Below, piece by piece: positions 12,000-22,920 of a DNA stretch of 64,000 nucleotides (its first letter is position 1; each line of letters begins with the position of its first letter). The stretch spans positions 25,567,792 through 25,631,791 of the forward strand of contig NC_072892.1 of the NCBI RefSeq assembly GCF_027943255.1, given 5' to 3'. A program made the position numbers and the translations under genes. Source of the stretch: Anastrepha obliqua. Lineage: Eukaryota > Arthropoda > Insecta > Diptera > Tephritidae. The notes under the pieces were generated by a model. The model ran no database searches and had not been told where the DNA came from. It saw nothing but the letters and a program-made list of their open reading frames with translations.

Positions 12000-12480
12000 C
12001 TCTACTCAACACAGTATCTCATCCAGACCCAGTGCCCTTATTAAACTCAGGATAGAGCTGGGTTGGACTGAGCGAATGCGCCTTTCTTCTGGCTGCAATT
12101 GGCCAAGATGTCTCAACCTTCCCCACGCTATAGCCCTGCATTCCAGCAGAAGGTGCATTGGAGTCTCCTGAGATTAGTTGCAGAAACGACAAGAGTCCGT
12201 AGACCAAATTCCGATCATTGCAGATGACTTCGCAGTTTGCAATCTGCCTGCTCACGGGCATTCTCAGTTTATCCTTGGAAAGGGTTGTGAGTTTTTTAAA
12301 TCTCTTTTGGTATGATTGGGAGGGTACATCTCAGTAGTGATATTGCCTGGTGCAGCAGTGAAGAGGCTAAGGGAGGTTTGTTGACACCAAAATATGGGGC
12401 TATGGACTATGCAACTCGTGGCCACGGCGCATATATGTCGGATGTCATATTCAAAAAATAAATGCCATGAAATTATCTAC
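12000..12480. repeat. dispersed repeat containing a paralogous empty TTAA site
   Basis: 12030-12130 matches, at roughly 80% by eye, the two flanks of the TTAA element at 17042-17766. CCCTTA-TTAA-ACT is read continuously at 12035-12047 with no insertion, and both copies then share TTTCTTCTGGCTG and TTGGCC-GATGTCTCAAC. The identity of the repeat itself, possibly LINE-derived, is unknown. Confidence 0.6.
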
Positions 12481-12776
12481 CAGATTATAATGAAAAAAAA
12501 CATGCTAACAATATATAAAATATATATATTTTTCCTGTATTATTGTTTTAAATTCTTAAGATCTTAAAGAGACACCCGACATATGATGATTACTTGCTAT
12601 CCCCTAGGAATCTAAGTATGCATGTATGCGCCTCCTTCATGGAGCCTCCTTCACATTTCATATTTTACTAATATGAGTTTTTAACTTCTTTTTTCAGCCA
12701 CTATTCCCATTTTCTATGTTAAAACTAGCAGTACCTTAGCCAGCGAAACATGCTTTTTTTATTCTTCTCCGTATAA

Positions 12777-14447
12777 GGGGGCGTCCATAAATTACGTGAG
12801 ATGTTTAAGGGGGGAAGGGGGTCGAGTCAAATCTCATCTAATCTTACGTTGGAGAGAGGGGGGGGGGTCTCGGCAAATATCACGCAATTTTTTTTCTGAT
12901 TGAAACAAAAAAAATTATACTATTTTGGTCCATTATCCAGATTGAACATGCTTAAGATTTAATCTTAAGCGTAATCGTAGTATGATTAAGATCATTCACT
13001 AATTCGTTCGAAAGAAAATAATTTCATTCATACTTCGACGTTATATGTACATTACTACTGTCAAACCACCATATTTGTTTTATACCAAATAGCTCAATTT
13101 AATCTGAATTTACGGTACAGTGTAGCCCGTCGTTTGTTTTCGCGCCACTATCAGCCGAACGTGCGACTCAATGAACAAGAGCGAACGAGCTGAGTGGCAG
13201 CGACACACGGACAGGTTCCAACCTTCTTTGTTTATTATTGTAAATGTTTTACTCGACTCAGTTCATGCTCTTACTAATTTAAAATGAGTTATCCAGATTT
13301 TTATAACGCATACGACAAAAGACACGTCTATAAGGCGAAGAAGTCCTGCCACGACGATGTGATAAAATTATGAAATACCTCGAAGCAAAAATTCCCGAAG
13401 AAAGAAGAGTTAATACATCACATTAAACATGAGATTGAACGGCTTCTCAGGGAATCCACTGAGAGAAAAGTTCGGTCTACATTAGCATTCCTTCAAAAGG
13501 TAGGTTAAATATATATGTTTTTAAGAAAATACTTTTATAAAGTTTATTGTTACATTTAATAGCATAAAAAAAAACTGAAACAGTGAAATTCTTGATAAAA
13601 TATGCTAAAATCATAACTACAAAATATTAGCGCGGTCATTTCCTTCACTGTTTTCACATAATTCAAAATCAGCTTCTTGTGATCAGCGATGATGTGGATG
13701 AAGCTATGTCGAGCACTACACCATCTAACGTACGTCCAAATCCAGCACAAGATACTATGAAGAAACAGATTGCTAAGCTGCATATGGAGCTTGACCTAAG
13801 TGCAGCAGCGCACGCCGGAGTGATCTGCATATGATTCTTCACGACCGGTTTCTGCCACCTCAATACCCTATCACTCAGGTTGATGGACGTTTGACAATTT
13901 CGGACTTTAAAGAACATGACGAGCTAAGCAAGCGCGTATGTTCCGCAAAGTGCGACCCTCACGGATTGTCACAAGACGAGCTAATGAGTTACTGTGCGCA
14001 AGCGTCAACGGCTTAGAGTGGCTAGATCAGAACGAAGTTGAAGGAGCAGATGATTTTACTGAAACTCATACGGATATGTTGGTCCTAATAGTCTCTCTTG
14101 AAACCGCGCATGATTCTCCATGGACTGAATTAGAGTAGATATTTTTTTTTAATCGCAGTAGTTACGATTTAAATCTTCTGTTGTTAAATTTTTATTACGC
14201 TTATAACTCTCAGCAATATTGATTACTAGTCTTAAATAGTCGTAAATAAAAGCACGGAGCAATTTTTTTTTTCTTTTTACAATAACAATCCAACGCGTTT
14301 ACATAAGAAACCCACATTTTGAAAAATCTCACGTGAGATTGGGGGATGGGGGAGGGGGTTGAATAAAATCTCACGACATCTCACCAGGGGGGGGAGGGAG
14401 GTACAGAAAATATAAAAAAATATCTCACGTAATTTATGGACGCCCCC
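12777..14447. mobile_element. Harbinger/ISL2EU-type DNA transposon, degraded
   Basis: A 1,671-bp element with perfect 26-bp terminal inverted repeats (GGGGGCGTCCATAAATTACG...), flanked by TAA at 12774-12776 and 14448-14450. The GGGCGTCCATAAATTACGT terminus is typical of eukaryotic ISL2EU/IS4EU and Harbinger-like elements, and a 3-bp TWA duplication fits PIF/Harbinger. Inside, an internal gene is suggested by MSYPDFYNAYDKRHVYKAKK (from 13284) and by frames at 13690-14138 ending DMLVLIVSLETAHDSPWTEL and a stop. Stops interrupt it. I do not recognise a transposase catalytic domain, so this copy is probably defective. Confidence 0.8.
13284..14138 (+). pseudogene. decayed ORF inside the Harbinger-type element
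   Basis: A start-like ATG at 13284 opens MSYPDFYNAYDKRHVYKAKK, which breaks after about 29 codons. HEIERLLRESTERKVRSTLAFLQK follows in another frame near 13428-13500. It could be followed by a splice donor (AAGGTAGGTTA) and an AT-rich stretch to about 13660. Coding-like composition resumes to the stop at 14136-14138. The product is not recognised. It may be the element's DNA-binding or accessory protein. Confidence 0.4.
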
Positions 14448-14454
14448 TAATGTT

Positions 14455-14890
14455 TCTCGGTGGGCTGAATGCAGTTTAAAAACTGAAATACGGTTGTCAA
14501 GTAAACAGAAACAAAATTATTGAAACTTATTATGAAAATTGTCGATCTATAAGAAGAACATATCGCAAAATTCGTGCTCTTTTTTGTGGAAATAATCGTC
14601 CGAATGAGTCGACTACTCAAAGGTTGGTGAAAATATTTTAAGAAACTGGTTCTGTCGGGGATAGAAAAAGGACTAGCAGACAAAAAACTAAACGTTCCTT
14701 TGAGAAAACTGCTGTTGTTGAATGACCTTCAACATCAATATCCCAACGTTCTCAACAATTAGGCATTTATGAATCGACTGTTTGGCGAATTTTACCTGTA
14801 GACGCGCTCATAGTGGACATTTAAATAATGTCATTGTCCACATTTAATTGTTGAGAACCGTATTTTGAATAAAAATAGTGAAACCTGAAA
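14455..14890 (+). pseudogene. DUF4817 mariner-like deletion derivative
   Basis: Conceptual translation gives IIETYYENCRSIRRTYRKIRA (about 14518-14580), FCGNNRPNESTTQRLVKIF, and RSQQLGIYESTVWRIL (about 14750-14795). It then joins abruptly to HSGHLNNVIVHI (about 14810-14850), the C-terminal tail. The catalytic middle is deleted. Several stops are present. The N-terminal block is closely related to the element interrupted at 21848-22578. Confidence 0.7.
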
Positions 14891-14979
14891 GAATTTAAAT
14901 TTTTAAATATTTTATTTTAAAACAACATCTAGGTGCGTATTTTGAAAGTTACGTAAATCAAGTCTAGACTAACGGAGCT

Positions 14980-15930
14980 CTAAAGTTTTCTGCAAAACGG
15001 AGATGTCTTAACAATGGAAACTTGCGATCTTCATCTCACGATGTTTGGTAGGGTTTTGAAAATAGTAGCAATAAATCGAAGGCGAGAACCATTGCTTCAC
15101 TTCTTAAAATGCCGATTTTAGCAGTGACTTCGGTAAATGTAGACAGTGCTAGTCTTTTTCAGGCAGACGTCTTTGCGATCCTGCAGGTGTGTAGAATGCT
15201 TAGGAAACGTAACAGCGAGGAAGATATTAAACTTTTTTCCTATAGTCAAACTGTGATCAAGGAACTGGCAACGCCATGTGGCGAGTCCAAACTGAAAAAT
15301 TCTTGAAAGAAGGAGATCAAATCTATTGGGTGTGCAGGTAACATTTCTCTGATCTCGACTCCAGGAAATAGGAACATAGAGCGAAATGAAATTGCTAATA
15401 AGCCTGCCAGGTAGGGTTCCTCTGAATTGGTTTCAGAGGTCTCCTACCCGGTCATCGGCATCTCCCTGATTTTTGTTAAAGGGGAACTGCACAACTTATT
15501 TCTCAGAAAAGCCCAGAACAGATGGGGTTCCATTTCTTCGTGTGCTATTTCGAAAAGTCTTTGACCCCAGTACAATAGACGCAGGACTCAGAAAGTTCTG
15601 GGGACTCCAAACCATTCAATTTGCAAACTCGTAGCTGTGCTTACCGGCACATACGCAGAAAAGCTAGGTTTGCGCTTTAACCTCCATTGCAGAAGCTGTG
15701 GGAACCTTTCAAAACAGGAGACTGTTGAGCAGTTTCTCTGTGAATGCCCGGATTTGGCAGCTTGACGATTAGGGTCACTGTGTGTTCCTTTCTTCGACAA
15801 CCTTGGGCAGAGCTTCAACTATCCTATCAACAGCTCTGGTTGGAGGTATCAAAATGGTATCCAAACGGCGTTTCAGTGCTATTTGGGGAGTGCCAGGCTA
15901 GTACTTAAACCATTTCACCTAACTACTTAC
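14980..15930 (+). mobile_element. I-type LINE fragment (RNase H and C terminus)
   Basis: Readable blocks: SASLFQADVFAILQVCRML (15141-15200) and LFSYSQTVIKELATPCGESK (15230-15290), corresponding to the RNase H YSDSQAAIKAL motif with substitutions. Further on: NRNIERNEIANKPAR (about 15368-15415) and the C-terminal TGTYAEKLGLRFNLHCRSCG with TVEQFLCECPDL (15645-15755). Multiple frameshifts are present. Inactive. Confidence 0.75.
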
Positions 15931-15934
15931 CTAG

Positions 15935-17041
15935 ACAGTGCCGTTAAAGAATCGGATATACTGTAAGAAATTACTATATTGTTCACAAACTCAAATTGAA
16001 AGTAAAAGTCTTGTGGGACTCAGTGACCATAGATGTCGCTTAAAGCTGTACACATCTGGGCAGTCTATAAACTCGACTGCTCTTCTGCATGCTTTTTCAG
16101 GTACCATAGTTGTTATTTGTCATGCCATTGCATCCAAAAATTTTCGTGTGGTATATAGAAACTTTCGCTTCATTTTCATCTATCTACATACGAGTACATA
16201 CATGTAACAAATATTTGTTTAAAACTTGAAACTCTTCTATCTACCTTTGCAGATGCATACGCCGCTGCAACAACTTCGTTTTCCCAAGCTTTTTCCTACA
16301 TTTCCATTTATGCATTTCCCTCAACATGCTAACAGAGAGGCTCGCGTGTTGTCGTTAAAAAAGCCACCTCCACTCGCAAGCAGCTGTCTGCCTACCAGGT
16401 AGCCATTCACTAGGCATGCACTCGTACGTTACTCGCAGCTGAATGAAGATTTCATTTCCTTTCCTATGAATATTTGGATGCAGTTCGTTCGTACATCAGT
16501 TGCCTTCTGGTGTTTATCTAAACACATATTTACATTATATGTATGTATGTATGTATGTATGTGACCATGCGCCTGTTGCTATTTGTTGTACGTCGTCTCT
16601 TACGTAAAGTAAAGAAGATCCTTGTTGTTTTTGTAATTTATTGCCAAAGGTAATTGCAACTGCAACTGCAACATAAGCATTTGTTGCGCTTTTGTGATAT
16701 TGTATTGGGATGTTTACGTTGTTGTTGTTGTTACTGAAATTGCCGATTGACCGAAAACCAGTTTCACATCGTCAGAGGTTTTTTCCCATTCATCGTCTAA
16801 TAATAGTAGTTGCCGCTTTCATTGTTTTTGCTTTTATTATTTAGCGACTTACTAAATGCACAAACTGTTACGTGATTACCATAACGAACATCCAAACCCC
16901 CCATCCATTTTAAGCACTTACCAAACCTGCAACACATGGGTGGAATCATAAAATGTTGCGTAGAAATATTTCTCGAAATAGTTAAAAACATACGAAAGTT
17001 GCAGAATTTTCATTATTTATTGCCTTACCTTGTGTCCCTTA
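15935..17041. other. non-coding interval with a (GTAT)n microsatellite
   Basis: A short (GTAT)n run lies at 16540-16562 and a (GTT)n run at about 16717-16731. No gene recognised. Confidence 0.4.
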
Positions 17042-17766
17042 TTAAGGGGTTAGGGGTAGTCAGAATTTTCAAAAAATCGATTTTTTTTTGCATTTTCTTA
17101 AAGTATAATGTTTTAAAAATATTGTGTAAAAATTTGAAGTGAATCCGACAAATACTTTTCAAGTTATTCAACAATTAACAAAGGGCGCTCGGCCGCTCCG
17201 GAGCCGATAGCAAAACTTTAAATGCGTTTTTCTCAAAACTATGTTTTTCAAACTGGTGAACACTGTAACTTAAAAACCGCTACGTAGATTTCAATAAAAT
17301 TTATACAGCTTTTGAAAAACATAAAAAACTTGTGCCTGATCGAAGGATTTTTTTTTTTCTAAAATTTCGATTTTTTTTAACAATTAACTGTTGGTTTTTT
17401 TTTCTAAAATCTGGAAAAAATTTTCTGAGGCCGCCATTTTGTTCATTTTGAAAAAAAAAAAGCTTCGATCAGGCACAAGATTATCTATTAATAAAACTAA
17501 TTTTTCTTGTCCGATTGGTTTTAGATGAATCTGCAAGGACTTGTGATGTTCACCGCAAGGGACTTCTGGAGAAACGGGCTTCACACTAACAGCGATAACT
17601 TTTGCAATTATTAATTTTTTTTTTTTGAAATTTTGGTGAAGTCAAGTTAAAACATGATGTTTTTATGCTATGTTTTTATTTTTGTTAAATAAATTAATTA
17701 AGTAGCAAAAAAAAATTCGTGAAAATCATCATTTTTTCGGGCCTCTGACTACCCCTAACCCCTTAA
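17042..17766. mobile_element. TTAA-type inverted-repeat element, complete
   Basis: TTAA at 17042-17045 and 17763-17766 bracket a 717-bp body with perfect 19-bp terminal inverted repeats (GGGGTTAGGGGTAGTCAGA). The interior has the superfamily core (AAATGCGTTTTTCTCAAAAC, 17220-17240) and homopolymer T tracts. Non-coding. The flanks join into the dispersed repeat seen uninterrupted near 12030-12130, which identifies the insertion boundary precisely. Confidence 0.9.
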
Positions 17767-17769
17767 ACT

Positions 17770-18362
17770 AAAGAGATGGGTTGGATTGAACATACGTGCG
17801 TTTCTTCTGGCTGTAATTGGCCGCGATGTCTCAACGTTCTCCCCGCTGATACGTATTATTATATACAAGATGGGGCATTTAAGTTCCGGAACTTTGTCGA
17901 AGCAAAACAAGCAAAATTTAAAAAAATAAAAACATTTACCTTCACAATGTCTCCCTCTAGCTCTCCAACGTTAATGCTATGATTGATAGCACCTTTAGTA
18001 ATCATCCGAAGTCAACGCGCCAGCATCGCGATTACAGTCTTCTTCACAGCCTGTACGCCACTATGATTAGTTCGATTGACGTGTGACTTACATATGCAGC
18101 AAACAGTCACCGACGTAAACGCAGTCCCCTGTCAGCTGTCGATCAAACTAATGAGAACCCCATGTAAATGAAAAATTACCTCCCTTCCGTATCGTAGTAT
18201 CGTAGATTTTATGGCAGGATTTTTGAAAATTCCTCTCAGGATTGCTCTCTCATCACACAGTGTTGCCAAACAGTACATTTCGAAATCATTTACAAAATAA
18301 ACTTGGAAAAATTTTAATTTTTGTTCAAATAACTTAAAAACAATGTTGAATAATGTTAATTA
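17770..18362. other. continuation of dispersed repeat, then unassigned sequence
   Basis: 17770-17850 is the right half of the repeat described at 12000-12480. The remainder shows no recognised feature. Confidence 0.45.
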
Positions 18363-18364
18363 TA

Positions 18365-19682
18365 CAGGGTGGCTGATGAATTTTGCTACATTAAGAAACT
18401 CAAATAACTTTTTTTTTAGTGTATGGAATTCATTTATTTTTTTTTCAAGTTGAAGGTCATTAAATTTTATTAAATGTAGCTTAACTAGTTTTAAAAATAA
18501 TTGAATTTAAATGCCCCCCATGCTCGTTGACACAAGTGCGGCATCTTAGTAAAAAGTTGTTCATTGCTGCTTTGAGAGTTGCGACAGGAATAGCCGCAAT
18601 TGTTGCCCGAATGGATTGTTTTAGTTCATCCAAATTTGTTGGCTTTGTTTTATAAACTTCTTGTTTACATAAACCCCACAAGAAAAAGTCAGGTGCAGTA
18701 AGGTCAGGCGACCTGGGGGGCCAACGAAATTCGGAGTTTCTTGAAATCAGTTTATTGGGAAATTTTCGTTGCAACTCTGTCATAACAGTCTGGGCTATGT
18801 GAGACGTTGCCCCATCTTGTTGAAACCACACAAAGTTGAAAGGAATTCTCTTTCGGCGTAGTTCTGGATAGAAAAATTCTTTCAGCATTTTCAAATAACG
18901 GTCTCCAGTAACCGTAACGGTGTGACCATTTTCTTCAAAAAAATAAGGCCCGACAATACAGCGTGAAGAAACCGCACACCACACTGTCACGCGAAGAGGA
19001 TGCAATTCCGTCTCGTGGAGTATCTATGGGTTAGAAGTACTCCATATTCGACAATTTTGTTTGTTCACATTGCCGTTTAAATCGAAATGGGCCTCATCAG
19101 ACATGAAAAGGCAGTTTAACATGTTTTGGTCTTCTTCCACCATTTGCAGGATCTTCTGGCAAAATTCCAAGCGAATCGGCGAGTCTGCTGCATTCAGTTT
19201 GTTAACCATTTGGATTTTGTAGGGAAATAAGTCTAAATCTTTGTGCATTATTGTTTGCAAAGTCTGTCGGCTGACACTAAGTTGAGCAGATAAGCTTCTT
19301 GTTGAAACCCTTGGATTGCTTTGTATAGCTGCAGCTACAGCAGCGATCGTTTCCTCCGTCCGAACCGGTGGGTTTCGATGATAAGGCCTTCTTGCGACTG
19401 TTCCTTGCTCAGCAAAATTATTCACCAGTCTCATTATGGTCCATCTGCTCGGGGGATCGCCGCCAAACATCCGCCTGTACTCTCTCTGTACCAAAACTAC
19501 GGACTCCAGTGCGTGATAGCGGCGGACTATCCAAATTCTTGTTTGCGTGTCCCAGTTATCCATTTTAATAAATTTTAAAGATCAATCTGCAAATTAAAAC
19601 AAAAATGGAACAGATAACTTATAATAAAAAGAAAAAAAGTTATTCAATTTTTTTTTGGTAGCGGCTTTCATCAGCCACCCTG
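18365..19682 (-). mobile_element. mariner-like transposon with near-complete gene
   Basis: A 1,318-bp element flanked by TA (18363-18364, 19683-19684). Terminal inverted repeats begin with a perfect 16 bp, CAGGGTGGCTGATGAA, and continue imperfectly for about 50 bp, including a shared AATAACTTTTTTT. It carries one transposase gene on the minus strand (see 18481-19563). This is the least decayed DNA transposon in the window. Confidence 0.95.
18481..19563 (-). pseudogene. DUF4817 mariner-like transposase, one premature stop
   Basis: The gene starts at ATG 19561-19563 and reads MDNWDTQTRIWIVRRYHALE. It runs in a single frame to 18481, about 360 codons, broken only by a TAG at 19024-19026 (codon 180). 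An N-terminal helix-turn-helix (DUF4817-like, residues about 1-55) is followed by a second DNA-binding helix region (SVSRQTLQTIMHKDL, 96-110). The DDD catalytic domain has D156 in MSDEAHFDLNG, D250 in FQQDGATSHIA and D287 in PPRSPDLTAPDFFLWG. The C-terminal tail ends GGHLNSIIFK. About 36 residues separate the last two acidic residues. The family cuts and pastes DNA at TA. The length fits a full transposase (about 340-360 residues). Because of the amber codon this copy is presumably inactive unless the stop is read through or is a sequencing error. Confidence 0.92.
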
Positions 19683-19689
19683 TAGATAA

Positions 19690-20565
19690 ACGAACTATTT
19701 GCATCTTTTTGTTTTTGGCTTTGGTTTATTAAACAATGAAAAATTGTAACTGATAACGCTGATGTGTGAAAAAGTGTGTAAGCAAAAATATCAATGGCAA
19801 TATTGTGTAGATACAACCAAACACAGACACACAAACCGATGTATTGTGTAAATATGTAACTAAAAGGACGCAGTTGCTCTCTACAGGATGAGTTTTGCTC
19901 AATTTTGTGCTCTAGGGGCTGCGGTAAGGGACTACGATACGTCGGTCACTGTTTGCAGCATTAGCCTTGGGAAGTAAAACAGGCATAAAGCGATATCGGA
20001 ATCTTTGGGAGCAATTCATTTGAAGCTACGATTACCGTCGAAATCATAGATCGAAAAATAATAGAAAAAATTAAAAGCAACATTTTGCGTGACCCTCAAC
20101 ACCATCCTTGATGCATTATAAGTGAAGACTTATCGGTGAAAAGAAGGAATGATTTATTTAATTTAATTTGCAATTTAAATTTTACTTTTTTTCGGTCATT
20201 ACCAACAACGTTGCGCGTAGAACTGCCTTCTAGTGCACAGAAAAATTTGATAGTTTATAAATAAATAATGAGAAAAATCTTTTATACTTACACTTTTTTA
20301 TGATTTCAAAAACAGAAAACGAAAAAAAAACAATTCCGTCTACTAATACCTCGACGAATTTTTTACGGAAATCTCCTAAGGAATATTACACTATTTTTTT
20401 AATTAACAAGCAATTTAGAACATTAATAGATGAAATGTTTTCGAACTTCGGCTTCGTCAAAAACTTCAATTTACAATATCAAATTTAAGACTCGAGATTT
20501 TTCTTTATCTTTTTGTTGATTTCACAAATGCTCTAATCACTTCATTCGTTAAGACAAATTGTAGC
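19690..20565. other. AT-rich non-coding sequence
   Basis: No recognised feature. Confidence 0.35.
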
Positions 20566-20568
20566 CAC

Positions 20569-20907
20569 CAAGGCGAATATATTAAAAGTTAAATCAGTAG
20601 GACAGCTGATTTGTTTTTTTCTTTCGCCGCGTACATGGGCATGTCAGTACAAAATTGAATTACAAAACGTATTACTTATAATAAAATTTGTAGTTTGAAA
20701 CAATGCGAATCTATTAAAGGTGATTTTGGTAAATCAGCTGATTTGTTTTTTTTTTTCTTTTGCCGTGTCCATGTGGCTGTCAGCACAGAATGAATCAAGG
20801 CGAATTCGTTTTTTGTTTTCTACTTTTCCAATACTTTGCCGTGACAACCAAATGTACAAAACATTGTTGTTGGTCTAGTGCTACCACCTTTAATGAATGC
20901 GCCTTGA
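20569..20907. mobile_element. MITE with AAGGCG(A/C)AT termini, internally duplicated
   Basis: The left end, CAAGGCGAATATATTAAAAG or similar, and the right end (reverse complement CAAGGCGCATTCATTAAAGG) form imperfect inverted repeats. The word CAGCTGATTTGTTTTTTT followed by C-rich GCCG(C/T)GT-CATG occurs twice about 135 bp apart (20603 and 20737), so the interior is duplicated. A second partial copy of the right end lies at about 21385-21490, on the far side of a SINE. No coding capacity. The superfamily is not assigned. Confidence 0.6.
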
Positions 20908-21021
20908 AAACCTATTACTTAGTTGTATAATCCAATTTGTAGTTTGAAAATTAAATATGTAAGAATTTGAATTCAAAAGTTATTATGACCATTTTAAAAT
21001 AATTTTAATACAACAATATAT

Positions 21022-21340
21022 ACATATATATAATTGGCGCGTACACCCATTTTGGGTGTTTGGCCGAGCTCCTCCTTATATTTGTGGTGTGCGTCTTGTT
21101 GTTGTTCCACAAATGGAGCGACCTACAGTTTCAAGCCGACTCCGAACGGCAGATATTTTTATGAGGAGCTTTTTCATGGCAGAAATACACTCGGAGGTTT
21201 GCCATTGCCTGCCGAGGGGCGACCGCTATTAGAAAAATGTTTTATTAATTTTAGTGTTTCACCGAGATTCGCTCTTACGTTCTCTCTGTGAATTCCGAAT
21301 GGTAGTCACGCACCAACCCATTCGGCTACGGCGGCCGCCA
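21022..21340 (-). repeat. tRNA-derived SINE, near full length
   Basis: Minus-strand copy. The head at about 21340-21230 has an A box TAGCCGAATGGG and the block TTGGTGCGTGACTACCATTC. The B box is mutated here (GAGCGAATCTCGGT). The body runs through the conserved CCTCGGCAGGCAATGGCAAA and GAGTCGGCTTGAAACTGTAG blocks. It ends in GGGTGTACGCGCCAATTATA and a TATA-rich tail (21000-21033). Length is about 310 bp. Confidence 0.85.
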
Positions 21341-21384
21341 ACACAACAAACAAATTGATTATTTTCTCTATTTTGCCTTCACAA

Positions 21385-21490
21385 ATAATGCACTTCTTTA
21401 GTTTCTACTTTGACGTGACACTCTAAGGTGCAAAATCTTGTTGTTGGCCTTGTGCCACCATCTTTAATGAATTCGCCACCTTTGTACGAA
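21385..21490. repeat. partial MITE end related to 20569-20907
   Basis: AAAATCTTGTTGTTGGCCTTGTG and ACCATCTTTAATGAATTCGCC here correspond to ACATTGTTGTTGGTCTAGTG and ACCACCTTTAATGAATGCGCC at 20850-20905. Confidence 0.6.
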
Positions 21491-21709
21491 ATAACAAGTA
21501 AGAATACTTGGTCTTTGGTTTGTCTTGGTCTTTTTGATTGAACGTATTGGCGGCATTGCTATGAGAAATTAGAATTTGTATGGTACCATTTAAAACAATT
21601 GAATATGGCAAAAAAAAATCAATACAAAATAAAATCTTTGACATGGGAAAGAAAATGGGAAATTTACAATAACAAATTGCCCTACAGCCGCAATCTTTTC
21701 AACTTAACG

Positions 21710-22660
21710 CGCTGTTTTCGGTCTGTCAATCCTTTATCCTCGACATAACTACTTTTGTTGAAATTTTTTCATGAACCTTTGAATTATCAACTCATTCGGA
21801 CGATTATTTCCACCTAAAAAAATCACGAGTTTTGTGATATGTTTTTCTTAAGGGGGTGGTAGGGTTTAGCGCTAAAAAAAAACACTTTTTTTTTAATTTT
21901 TTACAGAAATATGGCTTAAGATACTTTAATAAAATCAGTTGCATGTTATTGTACATCTTTTCAATAAGTTTTTAAAAAATATTAATAATAAAATATTGAC
22001 AAATAAGCCCATGACAGAGTTTTTTTGGAGATATGTTTTTCGAGAGGTGCTCTGGGGTGCCAATCGGCATTCGTCGTAGAATCATCTGAAACTAAAAAAA
22101 TCGAATTTTTCAGTTAAAGTATGACTTAATGCACCCCCCCCATTAATAAAATTTTTTTTTTCATTTTTGTAGTTTTGGTGGCAAAAAAGCGTAAAACGAG
22201 CATTTTTGGCGAAAAATTTCGCCATATTTGTAAGTGAAAAACAACCTTAAAAAAAAAAAATAAATAAAAAAAACAGTGGAGGGGGAGGTATTTTTGATTT
22301 AGAAAACGTGTGCCAAATTTGAAAAGAATCGGTTGAATAGTTTCGGAGTTGTGATTGGCACCGACTTTTAAGAAGTCGTTTCGGGAAAAACGCGTTTGAA
22401 AAAATGACTCTGAAAAATTATCTATGCTCCGCATTCGAGGTAGAGTGCCTACAAAGGCTATAACTTTGAGAGTTCTGCTCCGATCCACTTAAAATTTTGA
22501 CACAACATTCTTGAAATGATTTACTATAAGATGAGTGAAGAAAAAAAATTTCGATTTTGTGATCCTACCCCCCCTTAAAGATCAAGACCATTTTCATAAT
22601 AAGTTTCAATAATTTCAACGCGTTCTTCTATCGTGTAAAATTGTGCATCTCTCTACCTGA
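21710..22660 (-). pseudogene. DUF4817 mariner-like remnant split by a TTAA element
   Basis: Minus-strand coding remnant. Upstream of the insertion (about 22579-22640) reads AQFYTIEERVEIIETYYENG. Downstream (about 21845-21740) a block corresponds to KIRxFFGxNNRPNExTIQRLMKKF, with stops. Together they make a DUF4817 N-terminal domain colinear with the fragment at 14518-14640. The break is exactly at a TTAA. Confidence 0.75.
21848..22578. mobile_element. TTAA-type inverted-repeat element, complete
   Basis: TTAA at 21848-21851 and 22575-22578 bracket a 723-bp non-coding body. Termini GGGGGTGGTAGGGTTTAGCG and, on the other strand, GGGGGGGTAGGATCACAAAA match imperfectly. Nearly identical to the left half of 8821-10000. 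It contains the superfamily core (GTAGAATCATCTGAAACT, 22076-22093, and GGGAAAAACGCGTTTGAAA, 22383-22401). It is inserted in a mariner-like gene. Confidence 0.92.
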
Positions 22661-22920
22661 CAAATTTCAAAGATGACATCAAAAAGGTACGTTCTAGTAA
22701 TTTGTCACTACTGAAATCTAGGCGTCACCTTTGAAAGACCCTTTATAATACGAGTATGATCACTACAGCGTCCGGCACTCGAAGTGTAACCAACTTCAGA
22801 CCGCTCGCGCAGCTAATGCACGTGCATCATCTGTCTATTAGTAGACTAAATGACAGTCCAGAGTATTGTTTAAAAGCACGCGGAAGCATATTTCCGAGAG
22901 TAAACGCGAAAAAAAAAATT

